DNA of 64,000 nucleotides from Bog-473 sp963728845 (GCA_963728845.1 CAVSLS010000052.1:1-64000), one strand, 5' to 3'. Positions 33,205 through 43,310 are shown, numbered from the stretch's first letter. Program-made: numbers and translations. Notes: generated from the sequence alone by a model not told the origin.

Positions 33205-34773
33205 TCAGGGCGCCGGCAGCGGTCGGGCGAGGCGCGGGAATAGCCGCGACCCGAGGTGCACGGCGAAGTCAATGGCCAGGGCGGGCGACACCTTGGGGTC
33301 GGAGTCTGGTGGTTCGGGAAGGTCCTTGTCGTGGCGGGCGTGCTCGTAAAGGCCGTGGCAGAGGTGTCGACCCAGTGTGCCCAGGGCCCTCATGGCTTGC
33401 ACGTTCTCCGCCTGGAAGGGCGGAACAGGCAACGGGTCGACGTCGGGCCAAGTCTCGGGTGGTCGAGGCGCCTCGAGGCTCAGCACCTTCTCGAAGGTAG
33501 GCGCGGCCGCATCACGAGCGGTGAAGGGCTCGCCGAGGTTCCACGCCTCGCGCAGGGTCGCGAGCAGAGAGGTGTGGCGGTACTCGTCAGTGCAGACCGT
33601 CCCCGAGGGGACCCATGGAGAAACGACGACCGCTGGGACGCGATAGCCGGAGCGATCAAAGGCGAACCCGAGCTGACCGCGTCCGGCGCCCGGCTGCGGG
33701 GGTGCCACAGGTCCCGGCGGGACGTGGTCGTAAGTCCCTCCGGGCTCGTCGAAACCGACGAAGAGCAAAGTGTTGAAGGCATTGGACCCAGTTGTCGACG
33801 CCGCGGACCGTACCGCCCGGTAGATCCTGGCCAGGAAGTCCTCCCCGGCCAGGATCGACGACGGTGCGTCCATCAGGACATCGACGCCGGGGATCAGGGC
33901 CCGCCCGAACGCTGGATGGTAGTCCCCGTGGCCGGCCATGAGGTTGGGCTCGATCAGTGAGAAATTGGGCAGGGTGCCCTCCGCGGCATCCCGCTCGAAG
34001 TCGGCAAAGGGGACGAAGTGGGTGGCGAAGCGGTCACGCAGGCGCGGCATGTGGATAAAGCCAGTGAAAGAGATTGGACCCGGCTCTAGCACATAGACCT
34101 TCCACGTCCTGCCACAGCGCTCAATGCGGTCGAAAATCGTCTCTGCCATGTGGTGGCGCATGAAGTTGGTCACTGGCCGGTTCACCACGAAGCCGGAGGA
34201 GGAGGCCGCGGTCCAAAACGAGCGATTGGCCAACGTCTGCGACGGGACCTCGCTGAACCAATGGTCGAACACGCCGAAGCCCCGTGCCAGCGTGCTAATG
34301 ACTGGCACCTGCTCGGGGGCGTACCCAGTCATGATCTGGCTGTACTCCTCGTAGGTAGGCTGCCGGCCGAGCTCGACGGTCAGGAAGCTGATGTAATCGG
34401 TGACGAACCCGTCCATGTTCGGCTGACTACCGTCCGGCGATGCGTTGTAGGGGGCCACCATCTCGGTGGCGTCCTTGAATCGGTTGAAGTCGTCGAGGAC
34501 GTTGAAGAGCTGGGTGTTGGTGTGGGGGTACTCCTCGCCGGGGTCGGGGTCCGGGGCGTCCATCCCGACGGAGATGCCGTATGGCACAACGTCTCCCACC
34601 GCGCCGTACTCGGCCCAATCCGGCACAGGGTTGCTGAGGTCTTTGCCGACCACACCCTCGAACGACTCGACTTCCCCGGGGTTGTAGAGGCGCCCGAGAA
34701 GATTGTCGAACGATCGGTTCTCGAAGAGCACCAGCACAACATGGTCCATTGCATTCGTTCGTACCGGGGGCAT
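33205..34773 (-). CDS. Phosphoesterase family protein (phospholipase C / acid phosphatase type)
   Basis: A 522-residue PF04185-type enzyme. The N-terminal metal site is MDHVVLVLFENRSFDNLLGR (E-N-R-S-F-D). It is followed by PNMDGFVTDY, QVPVISTLARGFGVFDHWFS, PSQTLANRSFWTAASSSG (catalytic Thr region), a GHGDYHP metal motif, LLFVGFDEPGGTYDHVPPGP and YRVPAVVVSPWV. Bacterial members cleave phospholipids or phosphate monoesters. Unlike most, it starts directly at the catalytic domain with no signal peptide, so it may be cytoplasmic or exported otherwise. AGAGAGGACCT precedes the ATG. The frame is intact. Confidence 0.9.
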   Translation of the reverse strand: MPPVRTNAMDHVVLVLFENRSFDNLLGRLYNPGEVESFEGVVGKDLSNPVPDWAEYGAVGDVVPYGISVGMDAPDPDPGEEYPHTNTQLFNVLDDFNRFKDATEMVAPYNASPDGSQPNMDGFVTDYISFLTVELGRQPTYEEYSQIMTGYAPEQVPVISTLARGFGVFDHWFSEVPSQTLANRSFWTAASSSGFVVNRPVTNFMRHHMAETIFDRIERCGRTWKVYVLEPGPISFTGFIHMPRLRDRFATHFVPFADFERDAAEGTLPNFSLIEPNLMAGHGDYHPAFGRALIPGVDVLMDAPSSILAGEDFLARIYRAVRSAASTTGSNAFNTLLFVGFDEPGGTYDHVPPGPVAPPQPGAGRGQLGFAFDRSGYRVPAVVVSPWVPSGTVCTDEYRHTSLLATLREAWNLGEPFTARDAAAPTFEKVLSLEAPRPPETWPDVDPLPVPPFQAENVQAMRALGTLGRHLCHGLYEHARHDKDLPEPPDSDPKVSPALAIDFAVHLGSRLFPRLARPLPAP

Positions 34774-35237
34774 AGGTCCTCTCTGCGCGGGGTGGCGAGA
34801 GGCCGTACGCTATCGCCGCGCCGGGCGGACGCCTGTCCGGGAGGGTGTTTGAGCGGCGAATACAAGCCACAGCGGCGCCTGGGGTAACCAAGCCGGCGAC
34901 TCACCATCGTCCGTCTGGACCCGGCCGCTACCGGCTAGTCCCGGCAAGACGACCTAGCTCCGAGCTTGGATTCGACTTCCCGAAGGCACATCAGAAGAGA
35001 TGCTTTCGTCGGTACGGCACGGCTGAATGATCCTCGACGTGAATGGCAGAGCCTGGCGGTGGAACCGTCCAAGCGAAATCGCAGGGATCGCCGATTCGGG
35101 TGCGGACGGACCCACTATCCGGGAGCGACGTGGCCGACCGGGCCCCGGCTGCGCCCTCCGCACGACGCCGTGAATTCACTGCACCGAGGAAATACTCGCG
35201 CGATCAGCTTCTGATGACCTTGAGCTGACCCGGAATG
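34774..35237. other. 460 bp without a supportable gene
   Basis: No frame here has a recognisable pattern. It must contain the promoter of the phosphoesterase gene and the 3' flank of the methyltransferase gene, but no motif can be defended. Confidence 0.4.
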
Positions 35238-36107
35238 CTAGTCAGGTTTCCTAGCCGCCCACAGCTGAAAGACACGAGGATGACCGATCAGGGTCGTAGC
35301 GTCGTCAGTGAAAACTCTCAGTTCGGCCAGAGCGGTAGCCAGCTCTTCTGCCGTGGCCACACCTTCCGAGAGGATCGACTCACCCGTCGCATCCAGTGTC
35401 AACCACGCCATCTCTTTGCTCTCTCCGCCGACGGATACCGACTGCGCGAGCGCCACCTGCGGCGTTGGGATCCCCGCTTCACGAAAGTATGCATACAGCT
35501 TTCTCCCGGTCGCGTGGTCCCCGCCCCTCCGCTGAATCACTTCGGCGTATGTGCGCAGAAAGAACTCGAATCCCTCGTTAGGTGGATGACAGCACCACCC
35601 GTCAAAATCCGCGTCCTCGACGATCACGGCACCGCCGGCCCGGACAGAGGCCCACATTCGCCGAAGAAGAACCAGGGGCTTGCTCAGGTGATGGAGGAGA
35701 AACCTCGAATACACCACGTCGTAGGAGTCGGGCTCGTCCCAGCTGTTGACGTCACCCGCAAGGAACTCAACGTTGCTGATACCGCGCTCCACGCCGGCCT
35801 TCCGTGCCAGGTCAATGTTCACCTCGTCCATGTCAATGCCGATGACCTTGCCAGTGGGCGCAACAAGCTTTGCCATCTCTAGCGTCACTTCTCCGCCGCC
35901 GCAGCCCAGGTCGATACATCGCATGCCCGTGCCGAGTCCAGCCCGGTTGAAGAGTGCCGCCGTGTCCGGCCACCGATCTCGCGCCAGCACCAACAGTCGG
36001 TCGTACCCCTCACGCCCTCCCCGGATTACATAATGCTCCACCACGAAAGCATACGGGGCTCCAACGATTGAGATGCCGGGTGCAGGTTCCCAATGCCGCT
36101 CCGCCAT
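35238..36107 (-). CDS. Class I SAM-dependent methyltransferase
   Basis: About 289 residues. Motif I is MRCIDLGCGGGEVTLEMAKL, followed by GKVIGIDMDEVNIDLARKAG (acidic ribose-binding residue), NVEFLAGDVNSWDEPDSYDV and YSRFLLHHLSKPLVLLRRMW, the Methyltransf_25/UbiE pattern. The C-terminal 120 residues supply a cap (GFEFFLRTYAEVIQRRGGDH). The start is uncertain: MAERHWEPAPGISIVGAP at 36107 fits the fold but has only a weak ribosome site. It is divergent from the GH15 gene. The acceptor is unknown. Confidence 0.85.
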   Translation of the reverse strand: MAERHWEPAPGISIVGAPYAFVVEHYVIRGGREGYDRLLVLARDRWPDTAALFNRAGLGTGMRCIDLGCGGGEVTLEMAKLVAPTGKVIGIDMDEVNIDLARKAGVERGISNVEFLAGDVNSWDEPDSYDVVYSRFLLHHLSKPLVLLRRMWASVRAGGAVIVEDADFDGWCCHPPNEGFEFFLRTYAEVIQRRGGDHATGRKLYAYFREAGIPTPQVALAQSVSVGGESKEMAWLTLDATGESILSEGVATAEELATALAELRVFTDDATTLIGHPRVFQLWAARKPD

Positions 36108-36416
36108 CCGTGGCTGGCCACCCTCGGTATCACCCTGCTCCTGGTCGCGGTTGTCAAGGCACCGCTCGGCCTCGGAGCGATCAATCCGGGATCCGTGCGT
36201 AAGAGTGCCCATCGTCCCGACGAAGCGGGTTATCTCCAAGATCGACCGTGCGCCCACATCCCCTGGAAGTCAGCATCGAGTCACGCCTTTACGCCTCCCT
36301 CCCTAGTCAACATCGTGGCCTGGCCACCGAAGCTGAAACACGACTTCGGCCGTCGTTCTGACGGGTTCTCGAAATCGATGCATCCGATTGCTCGCCTCCC
36401 TATGGTGTGTGGCGCC
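36108..36416. promoter_or_regulatory. Divergent intergenic region, methyltransferase / GH15
   Basis: About 310 bases must hold promoters for both divergent genes. Both flanking frames could extend into it, but the extensions lack family patterns. I see no operator-like repeats. Confidence 0.3.
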
Positions 36417-38291
36417 ATGAACCGCATCGGCGACTATGGGATAATTGGCGATTGCCACTCGCTGGCACTCGTGGGGCCCGACGGCTCCATCGACTGGGTG
36501 TGTTTTCCGCGCTTCGACTCGCCCTCGATATTCGGCCGCGCTCTCGGAGCGGATGCAGGCCACTTCAAGCTGGCGCCCGCCCAAGCGTTCCACACAGTTC
36601 GGCGCACCTACCTGCCTTCGACCAACGTCCTGGCGACGACATTCATCACGGCCGGGGGCGACCTCGAGATCACGGACTGTATGCCGGTGGACCGTTTCGA
36701 TGCCGAACAACCGACGGCCGTGTCCAACCACTCCTCGGTGCTGCGCCGGGTTCGATGCACGGGAGGGCGCGTCACAGCAAAGGTCGACCTGTGCCCACGT
36801 TTCGAATACGGCATCGTCCAGCCTCGGGTAACGTCGTCCTCGCCCCATGCTGTCGCTGTCGTCGGCGGGCCCGACGCTCTTTGGGTACGGGCCAGCAGGC
36901 CGCTGACCGCCCACGGGACCCACATCATGGCGAGCTGGTCGCTGACCGCAGGCGACGAAGCGTGGATCGAGGCCGAGTGGACTCCGGCAACAGGGCAATG
37001 CCCCCATGGCGGCACCAAAGACCAGCGGCTGGACATGGCACGGCGGCTCGACGACACCGTTGCTTTCTGGGAAGCCTGGTTGGCGCGCTGCAGCTATGTG
37101 GGCGATCACGAACGCAGTGTGCACCGCTCCGCACTGGTGCTGAAGGCCTTGACCTATGCGCCGACCGGTGCGGTCGTGGCCGCCGGCACCACGTCCTTGC
37201 CGGAGTGGCTGGGTGGACAGCGAAACTGGGATTACCGGTTCACCTGGATCCGTGACGCCACTCTGACGCTGGCTTCCCTGGCACTGCTCGGGTATCTCGG
37301 CGAGGCCGCGGCGTTCAAGGGCTGGCTCGAACGTACCGGTGCGGGCCGACCCGAGGACCTGCAGATCATGTACCGCGTGACAGGTGAACGTCTCCTCCCA
37401 GAGATCGAGCTACTGCACTTGGAGGGGCACCGCGCCTCGGCGCCCGTGCGCATCGGCAACGACGCGGCCAGCCAGGTTCAGCTCGACTCGTTGGGCCAAT
37501 TGCTGGACGTGGGCTACCTGTTCGGGCGGGCTGGCGGAGAGCTCACGGTCGACAATGCCGGGTTCTTGCGCCGGGTGGCTGACCTGACCGTGCTGGCGTG
37601 GCAGCGTCCAGACCAGGGCATCTGGGAGATCCGCGACGAGCCACGGCATTTTGTGCATTCCAAGCTCAATTGCTGGATGGCCCTCGATCGCGCGGTGCGT
37701 CTCGCCGAGGGCGGGCAACTCAACGGCGACGCAGACGTCTGGCGTCGGGAACGAAATGCCGTGGCATCTTGGCTGCGAACGGAGGGATCACCCAACGGGT
37801 GGTATATCCAGGCTGCCGGTCATCCGCTGGCCGACGCCGCCGTCCTCCTCGTGCCCGCATCAGGCTTCCTTCCTCCGGCGCATCCAAGCGTGCTGGCCAC
37901 CATTGACGTCGTCGAACGCGATCTGAGTGACGGCGTCCATGTGCATCGCTACCGCTCTCCCGATGGCCTGCCCGGCGAGGAAGGTGCCTTCTTGTTGTGC
38001 TCCTTCTGGTTGCTCGATGCCCTGATCCACGCGGGCAGGCTGGACGAGGCCGAGATCCTGCTCGATCGGTTGCTCGGTCTGTCGAACGACGTCGGCCTTT
38101 ACGCCGAGATGGTCGACCCCGCGACCGGCGAGCACCTTGGGAACACTCCGCAGGCGTTCACCCATATGGCAGTGGTTACCTCGTGCAGCGCCATGTCGGC
38201 GGCACGACGGGGCCAGCTGCCGCCGGCAGATACCGCCTACTCGTTCATTGAGGCCGCGCTCGTTCGCAGGATGTCGGCCTTCGAGTCCTGA
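36417..38291 (+). CDS. GH15 glucoamylase/trehalase-type glycoside hydrolase
   Basis: About 624 residues. The start MNRIGDYGIIGDCHSLALVG with DGSIDWVCFPRFDSPSIFGR is the typical N-terminal beta-sandwich of actinobacterial GH15 enzymes. The (alpha/alpha)6 catalytic barrel shows GGQRNWDYRFTWIRDATLTL, LQIMYRVTGE, GIWEIRDEPRHFVHSKLNCW and LPGEEGAFLLCSFWLLDAL, the last containing the probable catalytic base Glu; a general-acid Glu is expected in the IWEIRDEP segment. Mycobacterial relatives hydrolyse trehalose, others alpha-glucans. There is no signal peptide. An in-frame ATG 15 bases upstream (36402) is an alternative. It could mobilise storage sugar. Confidence 0.88.
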   Translation: MNRIGDYGIIGDCHSLALVGPDGSIDWVCFPRFDSPSIFGRALGADAGHFKLAPAQAFHTVRRTYLPSTNVLATTFITAGGDLEITDCMPVDRFDAEQPTAVSNHSSVLRRVRCTGGRVTAKVDLCPRFEYGIVQPRVTSSSPHAVAVVGGPDALWVRASRPLTAHGTHIMASWSLTAGDEAWIEAEWTPATGQCPHGGTKDQRLDMARRLDDTVAFWEAWLARCSYVGDHERSVHRSALVLKALTYAPTGAVVAAGTTSLPEWLGGQRNWDYRFTWIRDATLTLASLALLGYLGEAAAFKGWLERTGAGRPEDLQIMYRVTGERLLPEIELLHLEGHRASAPVRIGNDAASQVQLDSLGQLLDVGYLFGRAGGELTVDNAGFLRRVADLTVLAWQRPDQGIWEIRDEPRHFVHSKLNCWMALDRAVRLAEGGQLNGDADVWRRERNAVASWLRTEGSPNGWYIQAAGHPLADAAVLLVPASGFLPPAHPSVLATIDVVERDLSDGVHVHRYRSPDGLPGEEGAFLLCSFWLLDALIHAGRLDEAEILLDRLLGLSNDVGLYAEMVDPATGEHLGNTPQAFTHMAVVTSCSAMSAARRGQLPPADTAYSFIEAALVRRMSAFES

Positions 38292-38377
38292 TCGACGGCC
38301 CAACGGCAGCGACCCGGCGTACGGGACTCACCCCCAACGGTCGGAGCCCAGGCTCCGCCACCTAGTCTCTCGTGGAC

Positions 38378-39016
38378 ATGAGCCGGTTTGACCTCGTCAT
38401 CTTCGATTGCGACGGCGTCCTCGTTGATAGCGAGCGCCTTGCCGTTCGGATTGAGGCCGAGATTCTGACGAGCTTGGGGTGGCCACTCTCCGAAGCTGAC
38501 ATCGTTGAGCGATTTGTGGGGAGATCGGCCGCCTCCATGCACCAGGAGATCGAGCGGCAACTGGGTCGGAGCGTCGATTGGGACACTGAGTTCGAGATTC
38601 AGTATCGACAGGTTTTCGAGCGTGAGCTTGCACCCGTTCCGGGTGTCATTGAAGCGCTCGACCGCATACCGGTTTCAAACTGCGTGGCATCGAGTGGAAG
38701 TCACGAGAGGATGCGTTTCACCTTGGGCCTGACCGGACTCTTCGACAGGTTCCAGGGGCGAATCTTCAGTGTCGACGACGTTGCACAGGGAAAGCCAGCT
38801 CCAGACATCTTCTTGCACGCCGCCGAGAAGACGGGGACACCGCCGCACCGTTGCGCAGTCATCGAGGACAGCGTCTCTGGCGTCATTGCCGGATTGGCGG
38901 CCGGCATGGCCGTCTTTGCATTCGCCGGCGGCGTCACTAGCCCCGATCAGCTATCCATAGACACTGCTGTGATATTTGAGGACATGCGCGACCTGCCCGT
39001 GGTTCTTGCCATCTGA
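38378..39016 (+). CDS. HAD-superfamily hydrolase (beta-phosphoglucomutase-like)
   Basis: A 212-residue cytoplasmic enzyme. Motif I is VIFDCDGVLVDSE (DxD), followed by a four-helix cap. Motif II is NCVASSGSHERM (Ser), motif III KPAPDIFLHAAE (Lys), motif IV VIEDSVSGVIAGLAAGM (acidic pair). This is the GmhB/PGMB/GPP-like group acting on sugar phosphates. It follows the GH15 gene by 87 bases in the same direction, so processing of a released sugar phosphate is plausible but unproven. A GTG two codons upstream (38372) is an alternative start. Confidence 0.9.
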   Translation: MSRFDLVIFDCDGVLVDSERLAVRIEAEILTSLGWPLSEADIVERFVGRSAASMHQEIERQLGRSVDWDTEFEIQYRQVFERELAPVPGVIEALDRIPVSNCVASSGSHERMRFTLGLTGLFDRFQGRIFSVDDVAQGKPAPDIFLHAAEKTGTPPHRCAVIEDSVSGVIAGLAAGMAVFAFAGGVTSPDQLSIDTAVIFEDMRDLPVVLAI

Positions 39017-39248
39017 ATGGTCCGAACAGCGCACTTCTGATGCGGCACGGGAGGCCATTTGGTGTGAGGAACACCGGGGTTCCTGGTTCCTAAAACCGGG
39101 TTGGAGGCCGGTCAAGGGCTTGTGGATGCACAAACCGAGGGATCGTCTGAACTACGTTGAAGCATCGGCATACGCGGGTACAAGACATCAAGAGTCGTTC
39201 GAGCCTGGGCGTGTGAAGTGACGCTCGACCTTGAGGTTCAGATTGGAA

Positions 39249-40244
39249 ATGAACATCAAACGTCTGCAAAACGGGATCGGGACTGCATCCGTCTTGGGCA
39301 TTGTGGTGATTCTCTCGTCCTTGGCACTCGATCCTGGTTCGGCGCCAACTGCTCCGAGCTCCGCCAATGCAAGCGGATCCACAACACCGCTCACATCGAC
39401 GGGCTACGGTGCGCCAGCTTCCGGCATGTCAACTGCGCCACCGTCAACGACTGCAACATCGGCAACGTCTACGACATCGTCGAGCAGTTCACCAAGACCA
39501 CCAGCCCATACCGACAACGTCCCTGGAACGCTGCCCAACGCCGCAGGTGCCACACCGTCGACTATCCGCAGCAAACCTCCTTTGCAAGACGTCACCGCAT
39601 TGAGGACCACGAGTATCGATCCACCGGCACCGGGCACATCGGCACCGACAACGACACCACCACCAGTCAGTGCAGTAAGCACAACCACGACGACGACCAC
39701 TACGGCTCCCACGTCGACGGCCCCTACCAGACAGGTAGAGGGCACCGCGGTGACGCTCGGAGCCGGGGGCTTCTTGGGCGGCAGCGATGTGGCGCCAGGT
39801 CTGTACGACGTGACGACAGGGCCAGATCAGAGCGGAACCTTCATCGTCAATGGCACGGACTCGTATGACGAGATTCTGGACTCCTCAGGTACACAGGGAG
39901 TTCCCAAGGTCCGAATCCAGATATCGAATGGCGACCTGATTCAGATCTCGGGCCTTCTGCAGGTCATTTTCACGCCGGTTTCGACACCTTTCGTCACGAG
40001 CCAAAGCGCTGTAACCCTTTACACAGGAACCTGGACCGTGGGACAAGACCTGGGGCCGGGACGATATGTCGCCACTCCGGGTGCTGGTCAAAGCGGAAGC
40101 TTCATCATCGCAAGCGAAGGGGTCTATGAGGTCCTTGGCGGTGATCCCAGTCTCGGGGGAGTGCCCAGCGTCACCTTCAATGTCCAAAATGGCGACGTCA
40201 TCGAGATCACTGGCCTCGGGCTGGTGACACTGGAACCGTCGTGA
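39249..40244 (+). CDS. Exported Thr/Ser/Pro-rich protein with duplicated beta domain
   Basis: About 331 residues. MNIKRLQNGIGTASVLGIVV plus ILSSLALDPG forms a signal or anchor helix. Residues 35-160 are a low-complexity Thr/Ser/Pro/Ala linker, probably wall-spanning. The C-terminal 170 residues hold two copies of an about 80-residue beta unit: FLGGSDVAPGLYDVTTGPDQ with SGTFIVNGTDSYDEIL, and QDLGPGRYVATPGAGQSGSF with VYEVLGGDPSLGG. Both end in NGD-I/L-I-x-ISGL or ITGL. I recall no named family with certainty. The architecture suggests a surface-displayed binding module. Confidence 0.7.
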   Translation: MNIKRLQNGIGTASVLGIVVILSSLALDPGSAPTAPSSANASGSTTPLTSTGYGAPASGMSTAPPSTTATSATSTTSSSSSPRPPAHTDNVPGTLPNAAGATPSTIRSKPPLQDVTALRTTSIDPPAPGTSAPTTTPPPVSAVSTTTTTTTTAPTSTAPTRQVEGTAVTLGAGGFLGGSDVAPGLYDVTTGPDQSGTFIVNGTDSYDEILDSSGTQGVPKVRIQISNGDLIQISGLLQVIFTPVSTPFVTSQSAVTLYTGTWTVGQDLGPGRYVATPGAGQSGSFIIASEGVYEVLGGDPSLGGVPSVTFNVQNGDVIEITGLGLVTLEPS

Positions 40245-40587
40245 GTGACAGGTGTCCTTCCGACGATCTGTATGGGATGACGACACAGACACGACGTACC
40301 GATGGTCAGTGCGAGTGTGGCGAATACGGCCTGAAGGATCAGGACTGCCGGGACGAACCCGAGATACAGAAGGGTCCACCAAGGGTTTCCGTATCGGATC
40401 GTCCGGTTGGACGATTGCACGATCGATTGGGCTCGGGCAACCGTGCCTGTCCGTCTGGGCGTGGAGCCAATCGAGATCGACACCGGCAACCGTCCGCCGG
40501 GCCGCCGAGCGGAGCTGCTGGGTGGAATTCGACGCGATCAGCGGTCGCGGCGGGTGAGCCCTGCCAGCCTGACCCGTCACACCGGGG
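40245..40587. other. 340 bp between convergent genes, no gene seen
   Basis: It lies between the ends of the exported-protein gene and the minus-strand calycin-like gene. No frame has a defensible pattern and no clear terminator hairpin is visible. Confidence 0.35.
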
Positions 40588-41043
40588 CTAAAGCCGCTGG
40601 TAGGTGACATCGAAGTCGTGTTCCCATGACTCGCCGTCGAACGACTTCTCCCAGCGCGCCACGATCTTCTTCCGGTTCGGACTCACTCGACCTTCAAACC
40701 GCTGAGAGAATCCGGGATCGTCGCGCCATAATCGCCAGATTCCCTCGGCGAGGCTCATCTCATAGATCCGCGAGACACCGCGATTGTCAGAGTAGAGGAC
40801 CTTGAAGTAGTGGCTGGATTCGTCCCGGCCGATTGCCCAGCGTGCCGCGGGAGGAGTCCCGGACTGCTCGCTCTGGCGCATGACCAGCAGGCCTCCGTCT
40901 TCAACCCACACAAATGTGACCCGACCATGAGCGGTGTCGTCGCGGCTGGGGAGGAATGGTGCATTCGACAGCTCCATGTCCCACTCGCCCGACAGGAACT
41001 CAAGCTCGACAAGTGCCGGGTTGTGTTCGGAATGGTCTTGCAC
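40588..41043 (-). CDS. Lipocalin-like (DUF1579/calycin-type) small protein
   Basis: About 151 residues. LEFLSGEWDMELSNAPFLPS near the N-terminus is the L-x-G-x-W start of calycin-like beta barrels. VTFVWVEDGGLLVMRQSEQS, ARWAIGRDESSHYFKVLYSD, SRIYEMSLAEGIWRLWRDDP and FDGESWEHDFDVTYQRL continue an eight- to ten-strand meander. The D-x-Y x-R-L ending is common to this protein group. GTG 41043 has GAAGGGG 8 bases upstream; GTG 41052 is possible. Ligand unknown, perhaps a fatty acid or other small hydrophobic compound. It is downstream of the ligase gene in the same direction, separated by a hairpin. Confidence 0.75.
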   Translation of the reverse strand: MQDHSEHNPALVELEFLSGEWDMELSNAPFLPSRDDTAHGRVTFVWVEDGGLLVMRQSEQSGTPPAARWAIGRDESSHYFKVLYSDNRGVSRIYEMSLAEGIWRLWRDDPGFSQRFEGRVSPNRKKIVARWEKSFDGESWEHDFDVTYQRL

Positions 41044-41149
41044 AGATCTCACCCCTTCGCTCGTACAAAGAACTAGCTTGTCGCGCTGAATCAGTACCCG
41101 GCCGAATCGGCGAACGGCGACCCCGTGAGCCCAAGGTCGAGGGCCTGGC

Positions 41150-41176
41150 TGGACAACAAGGTTTATTTGTTGTCCA
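41150..41176 (-). terminator. 10-bp perfect hairpin after the acyl-CoA ligase gene
   Basis: TGGACAACAA and TTGTTGTCCA pair perfectly around GGTTTAT. It lies 60 bases beyond the ligase stop and about 100 bases before the next gene start on the same strand. It could end ligase transcripts or be a dyad operator for the downstream gene; there is no T-tract. Confidence 0.5.
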
Positions 41177-41236
41177 CCGTGCGTCCTGATGGCAACTCGC
41201 CGTCGATGACGTGCCGACCCGCGGATCTCCTCCGCT

Positions 41237-43086
41237 TCACAGGTCCCATGCCGCCCGCCGGCCGTGGGAGACAAAGGAGTCCCGCAGCGAGGACTCGTCC
41301 TCCTCGCCGAAAGGGCGAAATTGCTCTTCGCCACGTTCCCGCAGGAACACCGTGTCGTCGTGCACCCGGTCGGAACGGAACTTCTCGTGTGCCAGCGTGC
41401 GGATCAGGATCTTGTTGGTCGGAGTGCTGGGAAGCGCCTCGCAGACCCGGACGAACCGGGGCTGCCACTTGGGGCTGAGATCTGCTTGAGCATCGAGCCA
41501 TGCCGCGAAGGCTGCCGCATCGAACACGGCACCCTCCCTGAGCACCAAGGCAACCATGACCTGGTCCCCTGAGTCCGGGGCGGGCACACCGTAGGCGGAG
41601 ACCAGCATGACGTCCGGATGGCGCCCGACGATGACCTCGATCGGCGCGGCCGTGAAGTTCTCACCGTCGACGCGCAACCGGTCGGAGGTTCTGCCGGCGA
41701 AGTACACCCACCCGTCATCGTCGACGTAGCCAAGGTCCCCGCTCCAGTACCAGCCCTGGCGGGTGGTCTGGCTCATGGCCTCCTCGTTGCGGTAGTAGCC
41801 CTCGAACGGCCCGACACCGAGCGTGTTCACCATCTCGCCGACGCAACGGTCCGCATTGACGAGACGGCCCTCACCGTCGAATTCCGCACGCGGTACCTCG
41901 GTTCCCTCCTCGTCGACGACCATGATGCCTTGTCGAAGACGGCCGATGGACCCGCGGGGCGGTTTCCCGTTCGGTCCAGCGCGATGGCGCCCTCCGTCGA
42001 GCCGAAGACGTCGATGATTCGGACACCAAAACGCGCCGCGGCGGCCTCGACGACCTGTGGCGACCCCTCGTTGCCGAAGGCGACGCGCAGGGAGTTGTCG
42101 GCGTCGTCCGGCCGGGCGGGCGTGGCCAGCAGATACGTCAGCAGCTTGCCGGTGTAGTTGAACCAGGTGGCGCCGTAGTGCCGCACGTCGGGAAGGAACC
42201 GCGACGCGCTGAAGCGACGGGCCAGGGATAGCGACGCGCCGGACACCAACGCCGGTGCAAGTCCGGACATCAACGAGTTGGTGTGGAACAGGGGCATCGA
42301 CGCGTAGCCCACGTCCTCGGGTCCGAGGTCGAGCATCATGGCCATCCGGTTTCCCGTGGTCAGCAGCCGACGTTGCGTGCAGCGCACCGCCTTGGGCGCG
42401 GCCGACGTTCCGGACGTGAAGAGCAGCGCCCACAGAGCGTCCACGTCGGGATCGGCCAGAGCTGCCCGTTCCCGGCGTCCCTCGTCGTGATCGGCCCAGG
42501 CTTCCTGCAGTGCGTGCTCGAGCGGCTCGCCCGCAGCCGGCGGCTCGTCTCGGTCGGCGAAACCGTCCGAGACGAGGATCCCAGCTGGGAGGTCCACTCC
42601 CTCGATGCCCGTTCGCAGCTGCTCCTCATGACGAGGCTCGGTGATGACCATTTGGACGTCCGTGTGCGTGATGTCGTGGCCGAGATGTTCGCCCCGACGC
42701 GTGTAGTTCAACCCCGCGACGGCGGCACCAATCAGGCCCGCACCGCACAGCGCAAAGACGTATTCGGGCGTGTTGTCAAGCAAGAGGCCGACGTGGGGGG
42801 GACGGCCCGGGTCGAGCCTGGCGCGGTACAGCGCGGCAAAGCGCTCCGATTCGGCCAGAAGCTCGCGATGTGTCCACTGGCGGTCACCGAAGCGCAGGGC
42901 AGGACGGTCGGCATACCGGGGATCCGTGCCGTTGCGACGCAGGAGCGCCGCCGCGTTCGGGGCAGGGAGCGGCACCTCCGCGAGCGGTGGAGCGAGCCCA
43001 GCGAGCGTCGCTCGGTGTGCCACGTCGGTCCGAGCCGCGGCCTCGGCGTCCCCCGCCACCGACCTATCTCGCCCGGTCTCGGCCAC
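41237..43086 (-). pseudogene. AMP-forming fatty-acyl-CoA synthetase-like ligase, one frameshift
   Basis: Reading from ATG 43086 the ANL fold is clear: LRFGDRQWTHRELLAESERF, PHVGLLLDNTPEYVFALCGA, LWALLFTSGTSAAPKAVRCT (P-loop-like TSGTSAxPK) and VRIIDVFGSTEGAIALDRTG. After one frame change near 41950 the C-terminal domain continues: GWYWSGDLGYVDDDGWVYFA, GRTSDRLRVDGENF (hinge) and TPTNKILIRTL with the catalytic Lys. It would activate a carboxylic acid as acyl-AMP and CoA thioester; the VDGENF hinge is typical of FadD17/VLACS-like enzymes. Total span fits about 615 residues, so only the indel is abnormal. It diverges from the Rieske oxygenase gene. Confidence 0.85.
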
Positions 43087-43310
43087 CGATCACCATGACG
43101 GACCACCCACGCTTCACGCTCTCCCCACGGTTACGCCGGAAGTCGACCACGTGCACCACTGCGGGCCCCGGCGAGAGCCCAAAGTATAGAGGCAGCCTCT
43201 GCTCGTCACCGGCGACGAGGTCGTCCCGCGCCGTGGCCACTCGCCCTAGCATGGCGCGATCGTGCCGCTTACCCGCGGTTCGGACTCTTCGTGTGAAGGA
43301 GATCGACGAC

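Noticed and set aside
38976..39221. 81-codon frame with Cys and Trp residues overlapping the HAD gene end
   Set aside because: It starts inside the HAD gene, has no ribosome site and no family pattern.
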